Assembly (NCBI GenBank): GCA_030063045.1
Contig: JAQSEB010000097.1
Location: 248,001-312,000 of the forward strand
Direction of reading: 5' to 3'
Source: Pratylenchus scribneri
Taxonomy: Eukaryota; Nematoda; Chromadorea; Rhabditida; Pratylenchidae
DNA: 64,000 nt
Below, one piece after another: positions 49,243-61,113 of the stretch. A model generated the notes under the pieces. The model was not told the origin of the DNA, made no database searches, and saw only the letters and a program-made list of their open reading frames with translations. How positions within the stretch are numbered: the stretch's first letter is position 1; every line of letters begins with the position of its first letter. The position numbers and the translations under genes are program-made.

Positions 49243-50857
49243 TAAAATTTACTTATTTGAAAATTTAATATAGGGAAAAGGAATCTTACATCTAATTTGG
49301 GGACATTTTGCATCTAATTAGATGCAAAAAAGAGTTCTCAAATAAAACTTTTTTAGGTTTAAGGTTAGGGTTAGATTAGGGACGGCATGGGTCCTAGGGG
49401 CTAATTAATAAGTGAACGGGGCTAGGGATATATAAGGATAAGGGCATGGCCACAAATTTGTTGAGTTATCGCCATTTTTGTGGCCATAAGGTTTTTTGAC
49501 CAAAACTTGCTAGCCAATGGGCCAATTTAAGATATTTTAAGCAAAAATTGTAGCTTTTTTCAAGAGCTATCAAATGGTATATTGAACCTATACCTAATCC
49601 TAACTAAAAAGTATTAGAAACTTTTTTTGCATCTAATAAGATTCATATGTCCCCAAATTTGATGCAAGAAAAAACTGCACGTTTTATTGAATAATTGTTG
49701 CCTATTTTTAGTTTTTATACCAAATTAGTATTTAATTTATTTGATATGGTGAATTTAACATAAAACATTTAGAAAACCAACATATTAATTCAAAAAATTA
49801 CTAATTAAAATAATTAAAGATTGAAAACATTATTCAATTGAAGTACCAAAATAAAATTGAACAAGGAAAGAAGAGAAAGACAACGACAACAAATGATAAC
49901 GATGATGAACCAACCTATTCCGGCAAAATAATGAAGAAATGATCTATGGATGAAAAATGAACAATTCGAAGATGAATTTAAAAATGATGTTGATTTGTTT
50001 TACAATTTACATGCTATTTAATTTTGCTATTTATTTTCCATCCTCAATTCTTTATGCATTAATAAAATTAACAATACAGCCTATTCAATAAATGCAAAAT
50101 GCATTAGTTTTTGGGGGACATCCTTTGATGTTAATCATAGGAAAATTCACTTCCATTCTAGCAAAAAAATATTCAAATGTTAGCTGGAGGCATTTTCCCA
50201 TGGCAGATTCCATCATTACGCGTCATGTGTCATGAATGACCCTAAAATGAATGTGTGTGCTGTGTGGGCAATAGCATATGGTTATGGTATGAGATGGGTA
50301 GACTATTCAAATTACAATTTGAATCCAAAATTCCTTCATGATGAGACGCTATATAAAAGAATGAGTCCTCTTCTGCCCTCTTCTTATTTCCAAACAGTGT
50401 TGCAAGTCGGACAATTTGAGCCTCGGTTCCGGGGCTTCCCTGCTGCTGATGTGAGCTGGGACGGCCTCAGAAAAACACTTTAATTGAAAAATTAAACTAA
50501 AAATGGCCCGAAAAAGAAAAATTATGATAAAAATATGATATCATAGGAAAAAATTGGCCTAAAATATAGCCGCTTAAAATAAAAATTTGATCAAAAAATG
50601 GTCCGAAGGAAATTTTTTTAAACTTTTTCATCCATTTTAACTGGGTAGTCCTGCTGGAGCCGGCCCCGATCCTAAAAAATTCGGCCCCGGTGCCCGGTCC
50701 CAGCCGCTAGCCCCTGCTTTTCACAATTTTGTCCCCGACCAAAGCCCTTAATGATACTCACAATTATTAAAAGTTGCATTTATCCTTCTAAAATATTCCA
50801 GAAATAAAATTTTTAATAAGTTTTTCGTGAAATTATCTTCTAAAAGTATTTAAAAAA
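49243..50857. other. Intergenic part of duplication copy 1
   Basis: Includes a short GGTTTAAGGTTAGGGTTAGA stretch and some GC-richer words near 50.65 kb. The frame at 50232-50483 is interrupted in copy 2, so it is not coding. Confidence 0.5.
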
Positions 50858-53460
50858 ATGGATCAAAATAAAAATGGATATATCATTGAAGATTTACTGC
50901 TGGATGAATTCGAATTTTCAACAATTTTATCAATTAAAATGAATATAAAGAAAATGGGCGAGGAAATTGTAAAATTGGAGGTAAAATCTGATAAAAAAAA
51001 ATTTAAAAAATAAAATATAGGATATAGCAAAGAAAAAGACCAACAATGGAGATCAATTGGGAATGATGCCAATGGGCGAAAATGTTGGCAAAATGGAAAT
51101 TAAAATGGTTGGGATTAGCAAAGAAAATGTCGAAATGAAGGATGAAATGATAAAAATGAAAGAGGAATTAAATGAATTGGAGGATATATTGGTGGGAAAT
51201 GAATATGTATTGAGGCTAATGGAGAATGAAATGGCAGAATTGAAGGAGCAAATGTTTGAAAAGAATGCCGAATTTGAACAACAAATTGGAGAGGTAAAAT
51301 TGATCAATTTTTTATCTGGAGTAAAATGAATTAAAATAATTTAGAATTTAAAATTAAAGAAGAAAGCAATTTTGAATATTCAAATTGTGCACATTTTTAG
51401 GTTACAAAATGAATTATATTTTAGTGGCCTAAATTTTTTAATGTCTAATTCATTAGAATTTCTCGTTATAATAAATAATAGCAATTTGTATAAAAAATTA
51501 ACTATCAAATCATTTCAGTACTTTGATGTCAATTTTTCATTAAAAAATTGTCATTTCATTATTTTAATTTGAATGTAAATTTTACACAATTATAGTTGTC
51601 CTTTCTAACTGAACAAATTGACGATGGAACTGAAAATTCCTCATCTCATAATTCGGCTTCTGTTGCTGTCAGCCCATTGCATTATAGAACCACGAAAAAT
51701 GAGTTGGAAGAATGTGCAATAAATCTGGACAACGGTAGCGACACCGAGCAAGAAGTATTAATTATAAATAATTTTTCATAGCTTCTTCGTTTTATTAGTA
51801 TAACATAGTATATTTAGTTCGCGTAATAGAGAAAAAATAATCTATACATTTTTTGGATTTTTACATTTTTATTACTTTATTTGGAGAAGATTTAATTTTT
51901 AGTATCTAAAATTCAAAATTAACCATTATTCTATTTCTGCAATTACAGATGGCCAATTTAACTGTACAAATTGATGGAAAGGAATGGGCCAAATACAATT
52001 GGAATGAATACAAATTGGATTCAACAAATTGTTCACCCAATTTGTCCATTTTCGATGGAGGACTCGTATTGAAGCATTCCAGCCAGAATTTAGGTGAAAA
52101 TTAGAATAATCTCTGTTTCCATTGAAATTCAATCAATAATTTCATTTTAAAGATTGGAATTCCGTTCGTGCCACATTCCCAATTCCGGCATTCAATTTTC
52201 AGGCCAAAAAACCATCAATTACCTTCTATTATGAAGTGCATATTCTCAATACGACATGGTTGGTTTTTACTATTTAAATTTATAATTCATTTAAAATTAA
52301 AATTTGCCTTTTCAAGTTAATTCATTATAAATTAATTAGGGTTGTTTAACCCATAATTTCCAAAATAAAATTTATGCATAAATTATAGGTTTTAGCTTTA
52401 AAAAATTTAAAAAATTTTCCCAAACGATTTTATTTGTACATATAGAGATTTTGGGGTATACTATAAGGCAGGGTTTCTATCAAAAATTTCATAAAAAATT
52501 ATGATTTTGTGGATAAAATTAGGACATTTAATAAAGGTAATTTAAAATACCGTATTTATTCTATTAGAAGCCCCTGGACTTATAAATTTCAGAACCCTCT
52601 AGGGGGGCTTCAAATAAAGAGAGAGCTTCTAATTGAATAAATATGGTAATTAAAATCGATTTATTCATGTATATTAATCGCTTATAAATAGTTTTTTTAT
52701 CTCCAATAAATTTTTGAATATAGTATTTTGGGCCACAGGGCAAAAATTTACTGAAAAATGAATGCTTAAGAAAAAATTACAAATTTTAAGCAAAAATGGC
52801 TTCTTTGCGAAAAATATGGGAATATTTAAAGGAAAATGTGGCTATTTTATGAAAAATCATACAAAATAAGGCAATTTGTCAAAAATAAGGACATTTTTAT
52901 TTATTCAGATTTGACCTCTCAAAATAAGGACAAATCTTAAAAATAAGGACAGACAGAAACACTGTTTATAAAGTATGTCCAAAATTAATTCATTTATTAT
53001 CAAATATTCATAATGCAGGAATGGCGGCATTGGCATCGGATTTTGTACCCAGCAATTTCCATTAAAAGGCAAAATTTTTGGATTGGAGAAAAACTCAAAA
53101 TCAATTGGAATTTGGCGAAAAGGAGGAATTTGGATCGACGGATTTTCAAATGAATTCGAAAATGAAAATAAAAACTTCAAAAAAGGGGATACGATTGGAC
53201 TGGGCATAATTCAACAGTCAAATTCCAAAATTGAATGTTTTGCCAGTTGGAATGGGCAAATGCTTGGTTAAATAATTGAAATTATTTATAAAATTTATTA
53301 ATTTTAATTGAATTCAGGCAAAGCTGAATTGGCTGCAACATTTTTCGATCTTCAACTCTTTCCGGCACTCAGCTTGTTCGATCGGGCCAATTCAATCCGA
53401 ATTAATTTTGACAAGGACAAATGGCGATTCAATGAATTTGAACGAGTCTTTGGGAAATGA
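50858..53460 (+). CDS. Coiled-coil SPRY (B30.2-like) protein, copy 1
   Basis: Seven exons in phase: 50858-50980, 51021-51293, 51596-51754, 51949-52093, 52153-52258, 53019-53266 and 53318-53460, giving 398 residues. Residues 45-130 or so form an acidic coiled coil (KDEMIKMKEELNELEDILVG). The SPRY domain spans roughly residues 185-398: NCSPNLSIFDGGLVLKHSS, FYYEVHILNTTWNGGIGIGF, IWRKGGIWIDGF, KGDTIGLGII and FPALSLFDRANSIRINFD. There is no signal peptide, so it is probably intracellular, unlike secreted SPRYSEC-type proteins of cyst nematodes. SPRY domains mediate protein-protein contacts. The long intron 52259-53018 carries copy-specific sequence. Confidence 0.8.
52552..52645. repeat. Short foldback in SPRY intron, copy 1 only
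   Basis: ATTTATTCTATTAGAAGCCC pairs with GAGCTTCTAATTGAATAAAT around a CTCTAGGGGGGCTTC centre. Related to 3460-3600. Confidence 0.6.
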
Positions 53461-53564
53461 TAGAAAAATCAAAATTTATCCAATTTAATCAATAATCCAG
53501 CATCATTTAATTATCAATAATTTAAATTCATGGAACGTTTCTTCATTTTTTCTATTATCATTCA

Positions 53565-55034
53565 TTATTCGAATTCGAATAATTGCAAATGTTCTTTTGC
53601 CAACATTTCCCATCCATTTGATTCCTTTACCTTATTTTGGTATGATTAATTTTCAATATTATTTTATTGGATCATTCTACCTTTATCCCATGCAGCTTGA
53701 TATATTCAATTGCCTTTGTTTTGAGATATTCAGCAGAATTGCAACTGGCTAATACCAACAATTCACAAGCATTCTCCTTTTCCAAGGATTCAACCAAATG
53801 ACTTTCACAAAGCATCTAAAAAAATAAATTTAAAAATATTTAATGTTTTTGCCTTTAATCGTTCAAGTTCAAATTTGTCGGCAGCTGCCAACAAATCCTT
53901 TGCCATTTCCTTCATTTTTGGTGCTTCTCCGCTGTAACTAAAATTTAAAAAAAAAATTTAATTTAATAATTGTTTAAATCGAACATAAATCGAAACAATT
54001 GTTCAAGTACTTCTGATTTGATGTTGTCAATTTTGAGAATGTTGCTATCAACTTCATCGACCAACTGATTTTTGAACATTACAGCAAATACGGAGGATCG
54101 ACCAGCCAAAATGCATTTGTGAACCTAAAAAATATGTAATTGAAATAAAATCACTGGTTGGATTTATTGTTTTTTTAAATGAAAAATTAAAATTTTTAAT
54201 CATATTTTTTCTAATGAATTCTTTTCCATCGTCGGCCTTTATGAGGCAATCCGTATATTGATTTTTCTCAAACAAATTTCCTATATCCTTCACCATTCGA
54301 CATGCAGGTATTTTGAATTTTTCTTTGTCTTCATCGGCAATAATCTATGAATTAAAAGATATATTTATATTATAAATTATGAATCTGAATTAATTTACCT
54401 TTTCCGATCGAACGTGAACTTCACAAACAATTGTGAGCAAATCATTTGGGCAATTTGTTTCATTTAAAATCAAATCACGTTTGATAAATGTACGAAAACC
54501 CCAACCATTTCCATTTTTGGTGAATTTATTATATTGAGTAACTTGAATATAAATAAATTAAAAAATATTATTTTAAAATCAAATTAACCATTTTTCGCTC
54601 GGTATAATCCTTTTGCCCGAATACAAAATTCTGCTTTTGCCGATATTTGAGATGAAGCAATAGCAGAATCGATAAGAAATATATAAATGGCAACATGATC
54701 CTTTGCTTCGTTTTGCCCTTTCGGATAAATTTTTAATTGCCATTTCAATTGATTACCGGATGGAGAAAATGAACTGAAATCAAATTTAATATTTAAATTA
54801 AATTATATACATTTTACCTGAATTCTCCGGATTTAAAAAATTCCTCTGTCTCTTCTTCGCGAGCAGAAAAATTTTCAATCTTAAAAATTTATTATTTCAA
54901 ATATATAAAAAGCAAGCTTACAGTCCAGATGAATTTTTTCCTGATTAAAATAAATATTTAAAATAATAAATTTAATTTATTTACTTAGTTATCTTCATTG
55001 GACTATGGTGAATGTTGGAATTTTTATTTCCCAT
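53565..55034 (-). CDS. MATH-BTB protein, copy 1, probably splice-damaged
   Basis: MATH-BTB proteins are usually substrate adaptors of Cullin-3 ubiquitin ligases. Minus-strand exons start MGNKNSNIHHSPMKIT. The MATH domain runs FIWTIENFSAREEETE, SPSGNQLKWQLKIYPKGQ, GNGWGFRTFIKRDLI. The BTB domain starts NLFEKNQYTDCLIKADDGKE and resumes VHKCILAGRSSVFAVMFKNQ, then IYSGEAPKMKEMAKDLL and ADKFELERLKMLCES. The stop is at 53565. Relative to copy 2 the splice donor after the KEF codons has lost GG (GAATTCATTAG instead of GAATTCATGGTAG), so normal splicing would fail and read-through ends in a stop inside the intron/next exon. The intron at 53851 begins GC (AAAG|GCAAAA). It is convergent with the SPRY gene, about 105 bp apart. 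Confidence 0.7.
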
Positions 55035-55335
55035 AATAATTGATGAAAATAAGTAATAAATTTGCTTTTTAGGTAAATCTATTTAGGCAAAAAATGCATT
55101 ATTTAAATGTATGAAGAGTAGGAAGTTAACCGGCGGGAGTCGGTCAAAGAAAGCTAAGGAAATCGATGGTTTTGTGAACCAATAGGTAAGCGTCCTCTTT
55201 CAGCGGATAGACTAGCGCTCTCACACCCAACCGCCGGCGGGATGGCTATCCTCCCAATTTAACCGTAGGTTAGAGAAAGGGATAGTGATATGTACAAATG
55301 ATGAAGAAAGGGTAGAGAGCACAAATTCCCAAATA

Positions 55336-55518
55336 CACCTAAACGATTGAGGGAATTTGAGCGACGGTCCCTTTTTCCATTTTTCCAGAGAAGTCTCACC
55401 ACCGATTTCTCTGGTTTACGTCGGCTATCACCTCGTTAGTCGTTATTGTTACACTCATTACCCCCTTTTTCCTCCATCTATCCTCAAGAGTGACCAGTGG
55501 ACAGTGACCGGTGGTTAT
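55336..55518. repeat. Junction segment, orientation opposite to 62881-63149
   Basis: Starts CACCTAAACGATTGAGGGAA and ends CAGTGACCGGTGGTTAT; this is the reverse complement of the segment at the end of copy 2. The flanks on its left (ACAAATTCCCAAATA) are the same in both copies and in the same orientation. Confidence 0.85.
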
Positions 55519-55524
55519 GGTTAT

Positions 55525-56747
55525 AATCGCCGAATTTTATTCGAATATGTTAATTTGGAAACGGACAATGATGGCCAAACATTGCCTATTTTTGAAGGAG
55601 AATTGTATAAATGTTACCCTGGATATAAATTGAGATTAATTATTGCGAAAATGGCCAAAAATAATTGGTTTCAAATTTTGTTAACTTTGGACTCCACAAA
55701 GGAATTCATTCGAAGATTGGAATTGGAATGCACAAAATGGGTAAAAATAAATTTATTTAATTTATAATTAATTAAGGGTACAGATACATCGATAAATTTC
55801 TGATTAGCAGAAATAGGCTAAATTCAATTTTTTAAATTTTTTATTTTTTCAAAAGGGCCAAAACTTTTTTAAAAATGCAAATTTTTTTTAAAAATTAAAA
55901 TTTAGTAAAAATTTTCAAAAACATATTAACAAAAATGGCCAAAAATGCCGAGTTAAAAAAAAATTGAATAGCCAAAAAAGGCAAAATATGGATGAATATT
56001 AACAAAAAAATATTATGAAAATCAACAAAAACACAGTTATTTTTTTAATATTATTTTAATTACACAAATAAAATAATGAACTCAATATAAATCCGACCTC
56101 TAATAATTAATTATTAAATTAAATATTACAGCCTTTGGACAGCAAATTTAAATTTTTACTTGGCTGGTCGAGCAATGTATTTGAGGCAAAAGAAAACATT
56201 ATGTGGACGCCAAATTTGGACATGTTTCTGCGTCGTGGTGCCGGCCTTACTCCAATTCAACATTTCAGAATGAAGAAACAATATTATTTTAATAGCCTTC
56301 CAACTCGTTATATCAATTTTTTGATCAACTACATTTCCAATACAAAGTAAAATTTTTAAATTTTTATTCATAAAAATTTGATTAATATTTTTCAGATATC
56401 CAAATGAATTTCTGGAATCAATCGACATTAATTTTGCAAATCGTTGTTGTTCATCATCATCATTTATCGATAAAATTTATCATAATGAAATACCAAAAGG
56501 TATAAAAAATTATTTTTATATATTTGATGCATTTTTTTATTAAGGTGGAAAATTTATAAACATTGATGGCACCAAAAAATTACATATTCTATCGGCAAAA
56601 ATTGCAAAAACAAATAAAAAATTAGAATTTACTTTGGCCAATATACCAACTAATGGGCAATATAGATTTGATGTTATTGCAGAATTCGCAAAGGGATCAA
56701 CGAAAATTATTCGAATCAAAATCATAAAGCGAAAGGTAGTGAAATGA
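55525..56747 (+). pseudogene. 5'-truncated copy of the F-box-like gene
   Basis: Contains exon 3 from RRILFEYVNLETDND onward (to 55740), then exons 56132-56346, 56396-56499 and 56545-56747, with no difference seen from copy 1. The F-box exons and the start are missing because the duplication boundary lies inside exon 3. The frame continues upstream into the inverted junction segment (VSRYCYTHYPLFPPSILKSD) but without an ATG. Probably not functional unless a new promoter and start exist. Confidence 0.75.
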
Positions 56748-58363
56748 TAAAATTTACTTATTTGAAAATTTAATATAGGGAAAAGGAATCTTACATCTAA
56801 TTTGGGGACATTTTGCATCTAATTAGATGCAAAAAAGAGTTCTCAAATAAAACTTTTTTAGGTTTAAGGTTAGGGTTAGATTAGGGACGGCATGGGTCCT
56901 AGGGGCTAATTAATAAGTGAACGGGGCTAGGGATATATAAGGATAAGGGCATGGCCACAAATTTGTTGAGTTATCGCCATTTTTGTGGCCATAAGGTTTT
57001 TTGACCAAAACTTGCTAGCCAATGGGCCAATTTAAGATATTTTAAGCAAAAATTGTAGCTTTTTTCAAGAGCTATCAAATGGTATATTGAACCTATACCT
57101 AATCCTAACTAAAAAGTATTAGAAACTTTTTTTGCATCTAATAAGATTCATATGTCCCCAAATTTGATGCAAGAAAAAACTGCACGTTTTATTGAATAAT
57201 TGTTGCCTATTTTTAGTTTTTATACCAAATTAGTATTTAATTTATTTGATATGGTGAATTTAACATAAAACATTTAGAAAACCAACATATTAATTCAAAA
57301 AATTACTAATTAAAATAATTAAAGATTGAAAACATTATTCAATTGAAGTACCAAAATAAAATTGAACAAGGAAAGAAGAGAAAGACAACGACAACAAATG
57401 ATAACGATGATGAACCAACCTATTCCGGCAAAATAATGAAGAAATGATCTATGGATGAAAAATGAACAATTCGAAGATGAATTTAAAAATGATGTTGATT
57501 TGTTTTACAATTTACATGCTATTTAATTTTGCTATTTATTTTCCATCCTCAATTCTTTATGCATTGATAAAATTAACACTACAGCCTATTCAATAAATGC
57601 AAAATGCATCAGTTTTTAGGGGGACATCCTTTGATGTTAATCATAGGAAAATTCACTTCCATTCTAGCAAAAAAAATATTCAAATGTTAGCTGGAGGCAT
57701 TTTCCCATGGCAGATTCCATCATTACGCGTCATGTGTCATGAATGACCCTAAAATGAATGTGTGTGCTGTGTGGGCAATAGCATAATGGTATGAGATGGG
57801 TAGACTATTCAAATTACAATTTGAATCCAAAATTCCTTCATGAGACGCTATATAAATGAAAGAAGTTCAGCAGTTCTCTTTCTGTCCTAATTCCTAACTC
57901 TTTTTTTTCCAAAACACTGTTGCACATCGGACAATTTGAGCCCCGGCTCCGGGTCTGCCCTGCTGGGACGGCCCCAGAAAAATTTGTTCACTTTTAATTG
58001 AAAAATTAAACTAAAAATGGCCCGAAAAAGAAAAATTATGATAAAAATATGATATCATAAGAAAAAATTGACCTAAAATATAGCCGCTTAAAATAAAAAT
58101 TTGATAAAAAAATGGTCCGAAAGGAAATTTTTTTCAAATTTTTCCCCCATTTTAGTGGGGCGGCCCCGGAGCCGGTCCAGACCATAAAAAATTCGGCCTC
58201 GGTCCCAGTCGCGAACCCCTGCTTTTCACAATTTTGTTCCCAACCAAAGCCCTTAATGATACTCACAATTATTAAAAGTTGCATTTATCCTTCTAAAATA
58301 TTCCAGATATAAAATTTTTAATAAGTTTTTCGTGAAATTATCTTCTAAAAAGCTTATACAAAA
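56748..58363. other. Intergenic part of duplication copy 2
   Basis: Same content as 49243-50857 but diverged after about 57565, with indels near 57785, 57845 and 57960-58200. No coding potential shared by both copies was seen. Confidence 0.5.
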
Positions 58364-61009
58364 ATGGATCAAAATAAAAATGGATATATCGTTGAAGATT
58401 TACTGCTGGATGAATTCGAATTTTCAACAATTTTATCAATTAAAATGAATATAAAGAAAATGGGCGTGGAAATTGTAAAATTGGAGGTAAAATCTGATAA
58501 AAAAAATTTAAAAAATAAAATATAGGATATAGCAAAGAAAAAGACCAACAATGGAGATCAATTGGGAATGATGCCAATGGGAGAAAATGTTGGCAAAATG
58601 GAAATTAAAATGGTTGGGATTAGCAAAGAAAATGTCGAAATGAAGGATGAAATGATAAAAATGAAAGAGGAATTAAATGAATTGGAGGATATATTGGTGG
58701 GAAATGAATATGTATTGAGGCTAATGGAGAATGAAATGGCAGAATTGAAGGAGCAAATGTTTGAAAAGAATGCCGAATTTGAACAACAAATTGGAGAGGT
58801 AAAATTGATCGATTTTTTATCTGGAGTAAAATGAATTAAAATAATTTAGAATTTAAAATTAAAGAAGAAAGCAATTTTGAATATTCAAATTGTGCACATT
58901 TTTAGGTTACAAAATGAATTATATTTTAGTGGCCTAAATTTTTTAATGTCTAATTCATTAGAATTTCTCGTTATAATAAATAACAGCAATTTGTATAAAA
59001 AATTAACTATCAAATCATTTCAGTACTTTGATGTCAATTTTTCATTAAAAAATTGTCATTTCATTATTTTAATTTGAATGTAAATTTTACACAATTATAG
59101 TTGTCCTTTCTAACTGAACAAATTGACGATGGAACTGAAAATTCTTCATATCAAAATTCGGCTTCTGCTCTCAGCCCATTGCATTATAGAGCCACGAAAA
59201 ATGAGTTGGAAGAATGTGCAATAAATCTGGACAACGGTACCGACACCGAGCAAGAAGTATTTAATTATAAATAATTTTTCATAGCTTCTTCGTTTTATTA
59301 GTATAACATAGTATATTGTTAGTTCACTTAATAGAGAAAAAGATCCATACATTTTTATTCCTTAATTTGGAGAAGATTAATTTTTAGAATCTAAATTTCG
59401 ATATTAACCATTCTTTTATTTCTGCAATTACAGATGGCCAATTTAACTGAACAAATTGATGGAAGGGAATGGGCCAAATACAATTGGAATGAATACAAAT
59501 TGGATTCAACAAATTGTTCACCCAATTTGTCCATTTCCGATGGAGGACTCGTATTGAAACATTCCAGCCAGAATTTAGGTGAAAATTAGAATAATTTCTT
59601 TTCCATTGAAATTCAATCAATAAATTTATTATTTAATTTAAGATTGGAATTCCGTTCGTGCCACATTCCCAATTCCAGCATTCAATTTTCAGGCCAAAAT
59701 ACCATCAATTACCTTCTATTATGAAGTGCATATTCTCAATACGACATGGTTTTTTACTTTTTACCATTTAAATTTTTAATATTGCATTTTCAAGTTAAAA
59801 TAAATTCGGGTTAACCCATTATATCTCTATTCCAAAATCCATAAAAATTTAGGTATAAATTATAGTTTTTAGCTTTAAAAAATGTTATAATTTATCTCAA
59901 ACGATTTTATTACATACAGTATAGGGATTTTGGGGTATAAGAGATATGCCCAGTATATTCATCTTTTTTGGCAATCATTAAGAATCCGGCCCCCCAAATT
60001 TTTTTGCATTTTCTAGAGTAAAAAATGATGCAGAATTCATATATGATATCCTTTTCGTCATATCTTGCCATCTTGGTAAGATAATGCCGACTTTTTACCA
60101 AGAAAAAGTAAAGGGGGGACCAAGGGCATTTTTGGTCAAAATTTTTATATTACAATATAATAGCTCAATCAACGCAGTTCGATGAGAGGAATCGAATGGT
60201 ACCATTTTATGGGGTAATATTTAATTATTGGCAAGTTAGAGGTCTAAATACCTTACCAAGACAAATATTTCTTTTGGTCATAACTTGACAATAACTGCAT
60301 ATTACCCTATAAAAGTGGTACCATTCGATTCCTCTCATCGAACTGCGTTGATTGAGCTATTATAATGCCATATAAAAATTTTGACCAAAAATGCCCTTGG
60401 TCCGTCCCCCCTTTACTTTTTTTTTGATAAAAGTTGGCATTATCTTACCAAGATGGCAAGATATGACAAAAAGGATGTCAAATCTGAGTTCAGCAGCATT
60501 TTTTACCCTAGAAAATGCAAAAAAAATTTGGGGGCCGGATTCTTTAGGATTGCCTTTTTATATGCAGGAATGGCGGCATTGGCATCGGATTTTGCACCCA
60601 GCTATTTCCATTAAAAGGCAAAATTTTTGGATTGGAGAAAAACTCAAATTCAATTGGAATTTGGCGAAAAGGAGGAATTTGGATCGACGGATTTTCCAAT
60701 GAATTCGAAAATGAAAATAAAAACTTCAAAAAAGGGGATACGATTGGACTGGGCATAATTCAACAGTCAAATTCCAAAATTGAATGTTTTGCCAGTTGGA
60801 ATGGGCAAATGCTTGGTTAAATAATTGAAATTATTTACAAAATTTATTAATTTTAATTAAATTCAGGCAAAGCTGAATTGGCTGCAACATTTTTCGATCT
60901 TCAACTTTTTCCGGCACTCAGCTTGTTCGATCGGGCCAATTCAATCCGAATTAATTTTGACAAGGACAAATGGCGATTCAATGAATTTGAACGAGTTTTT
61001 GGGAAATGA
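58364..61009 (+). CDS. Coiled-coil SPRY (B30.2-like) protein, copy 2
   Basis: Exons 58364-58486, 58526-58798, 59101-59256, 59434-59578, 59643-59748, 60568-60815 and 60867-61009, in phase, 397 residues. All splice sites of copy 1 are kept. Differences are conservative (for example GEEIV to GVEIV, IFDGG to ISDGG) plus one 3-bp deletion in exon 3 (SVAVS to SALS), consistent with selection for an open frame. The fifth intron holds a 0.58-kb foldback absent from copy 1, ending 13 bp before the exon acceptor. Confidence 0.8.
59970..60554. repeat. Foldback element in SPRY copy 2 intron
   Basis: GGCAATCATTAAGAATCCGG pairs with CCGGATTCTTTAGGATTGCC. Inner arms (GGTACCATTTTATGGGGTAA / TACCCTATAAAAGTGGTACC, GCCATCTTGGTAAGATAATG) resemble 22377-22990. 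Copy 1 has other sequence here. Confidence 0.85.
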
Positions 61010-61113
61010 TAGAAAAATCAAAATTTATCCAATTTAATCAATAATCCAGCATCATTTAATTATCAATAATTTAAATTCATGGAAATTTTCTTCATTTTTT
61101 CTATTATCATTCA

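Larger units (their letters stand above)
48020..55524. repeat. Tandem duplication, copy 1 (7,505 bp)
   Basis: Begins at AATCGCCGAATTTTATTCG inside exon 3 of the F-box-like gene and ends where the same sequence restarts at 55525. It contains the 3' part of that gene, a SPRY gene and a MATH-BTB gene. No difference from copy 2 was seen over the first 2.04 kb; beyond about 50060 there are substitutions and indels. Confidence 0.93.

Noticed and set aside
49360..49400. Telomere-like GGTTAGGGTTAG words (also near 38300 and CCCTAGCC words near 19800)
   Set aside because: Only one or two degenerate units, duplicated with the 7.5-kb block; part of dispersed repeats rather than telomeric arrays.
50232..50483. 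83-residue frame MNDPKMNVCAVWAIAYGYG
   Set aside because: Copy 2 of the duplication has indels that destroy it, while neighbouring real exons are kept.
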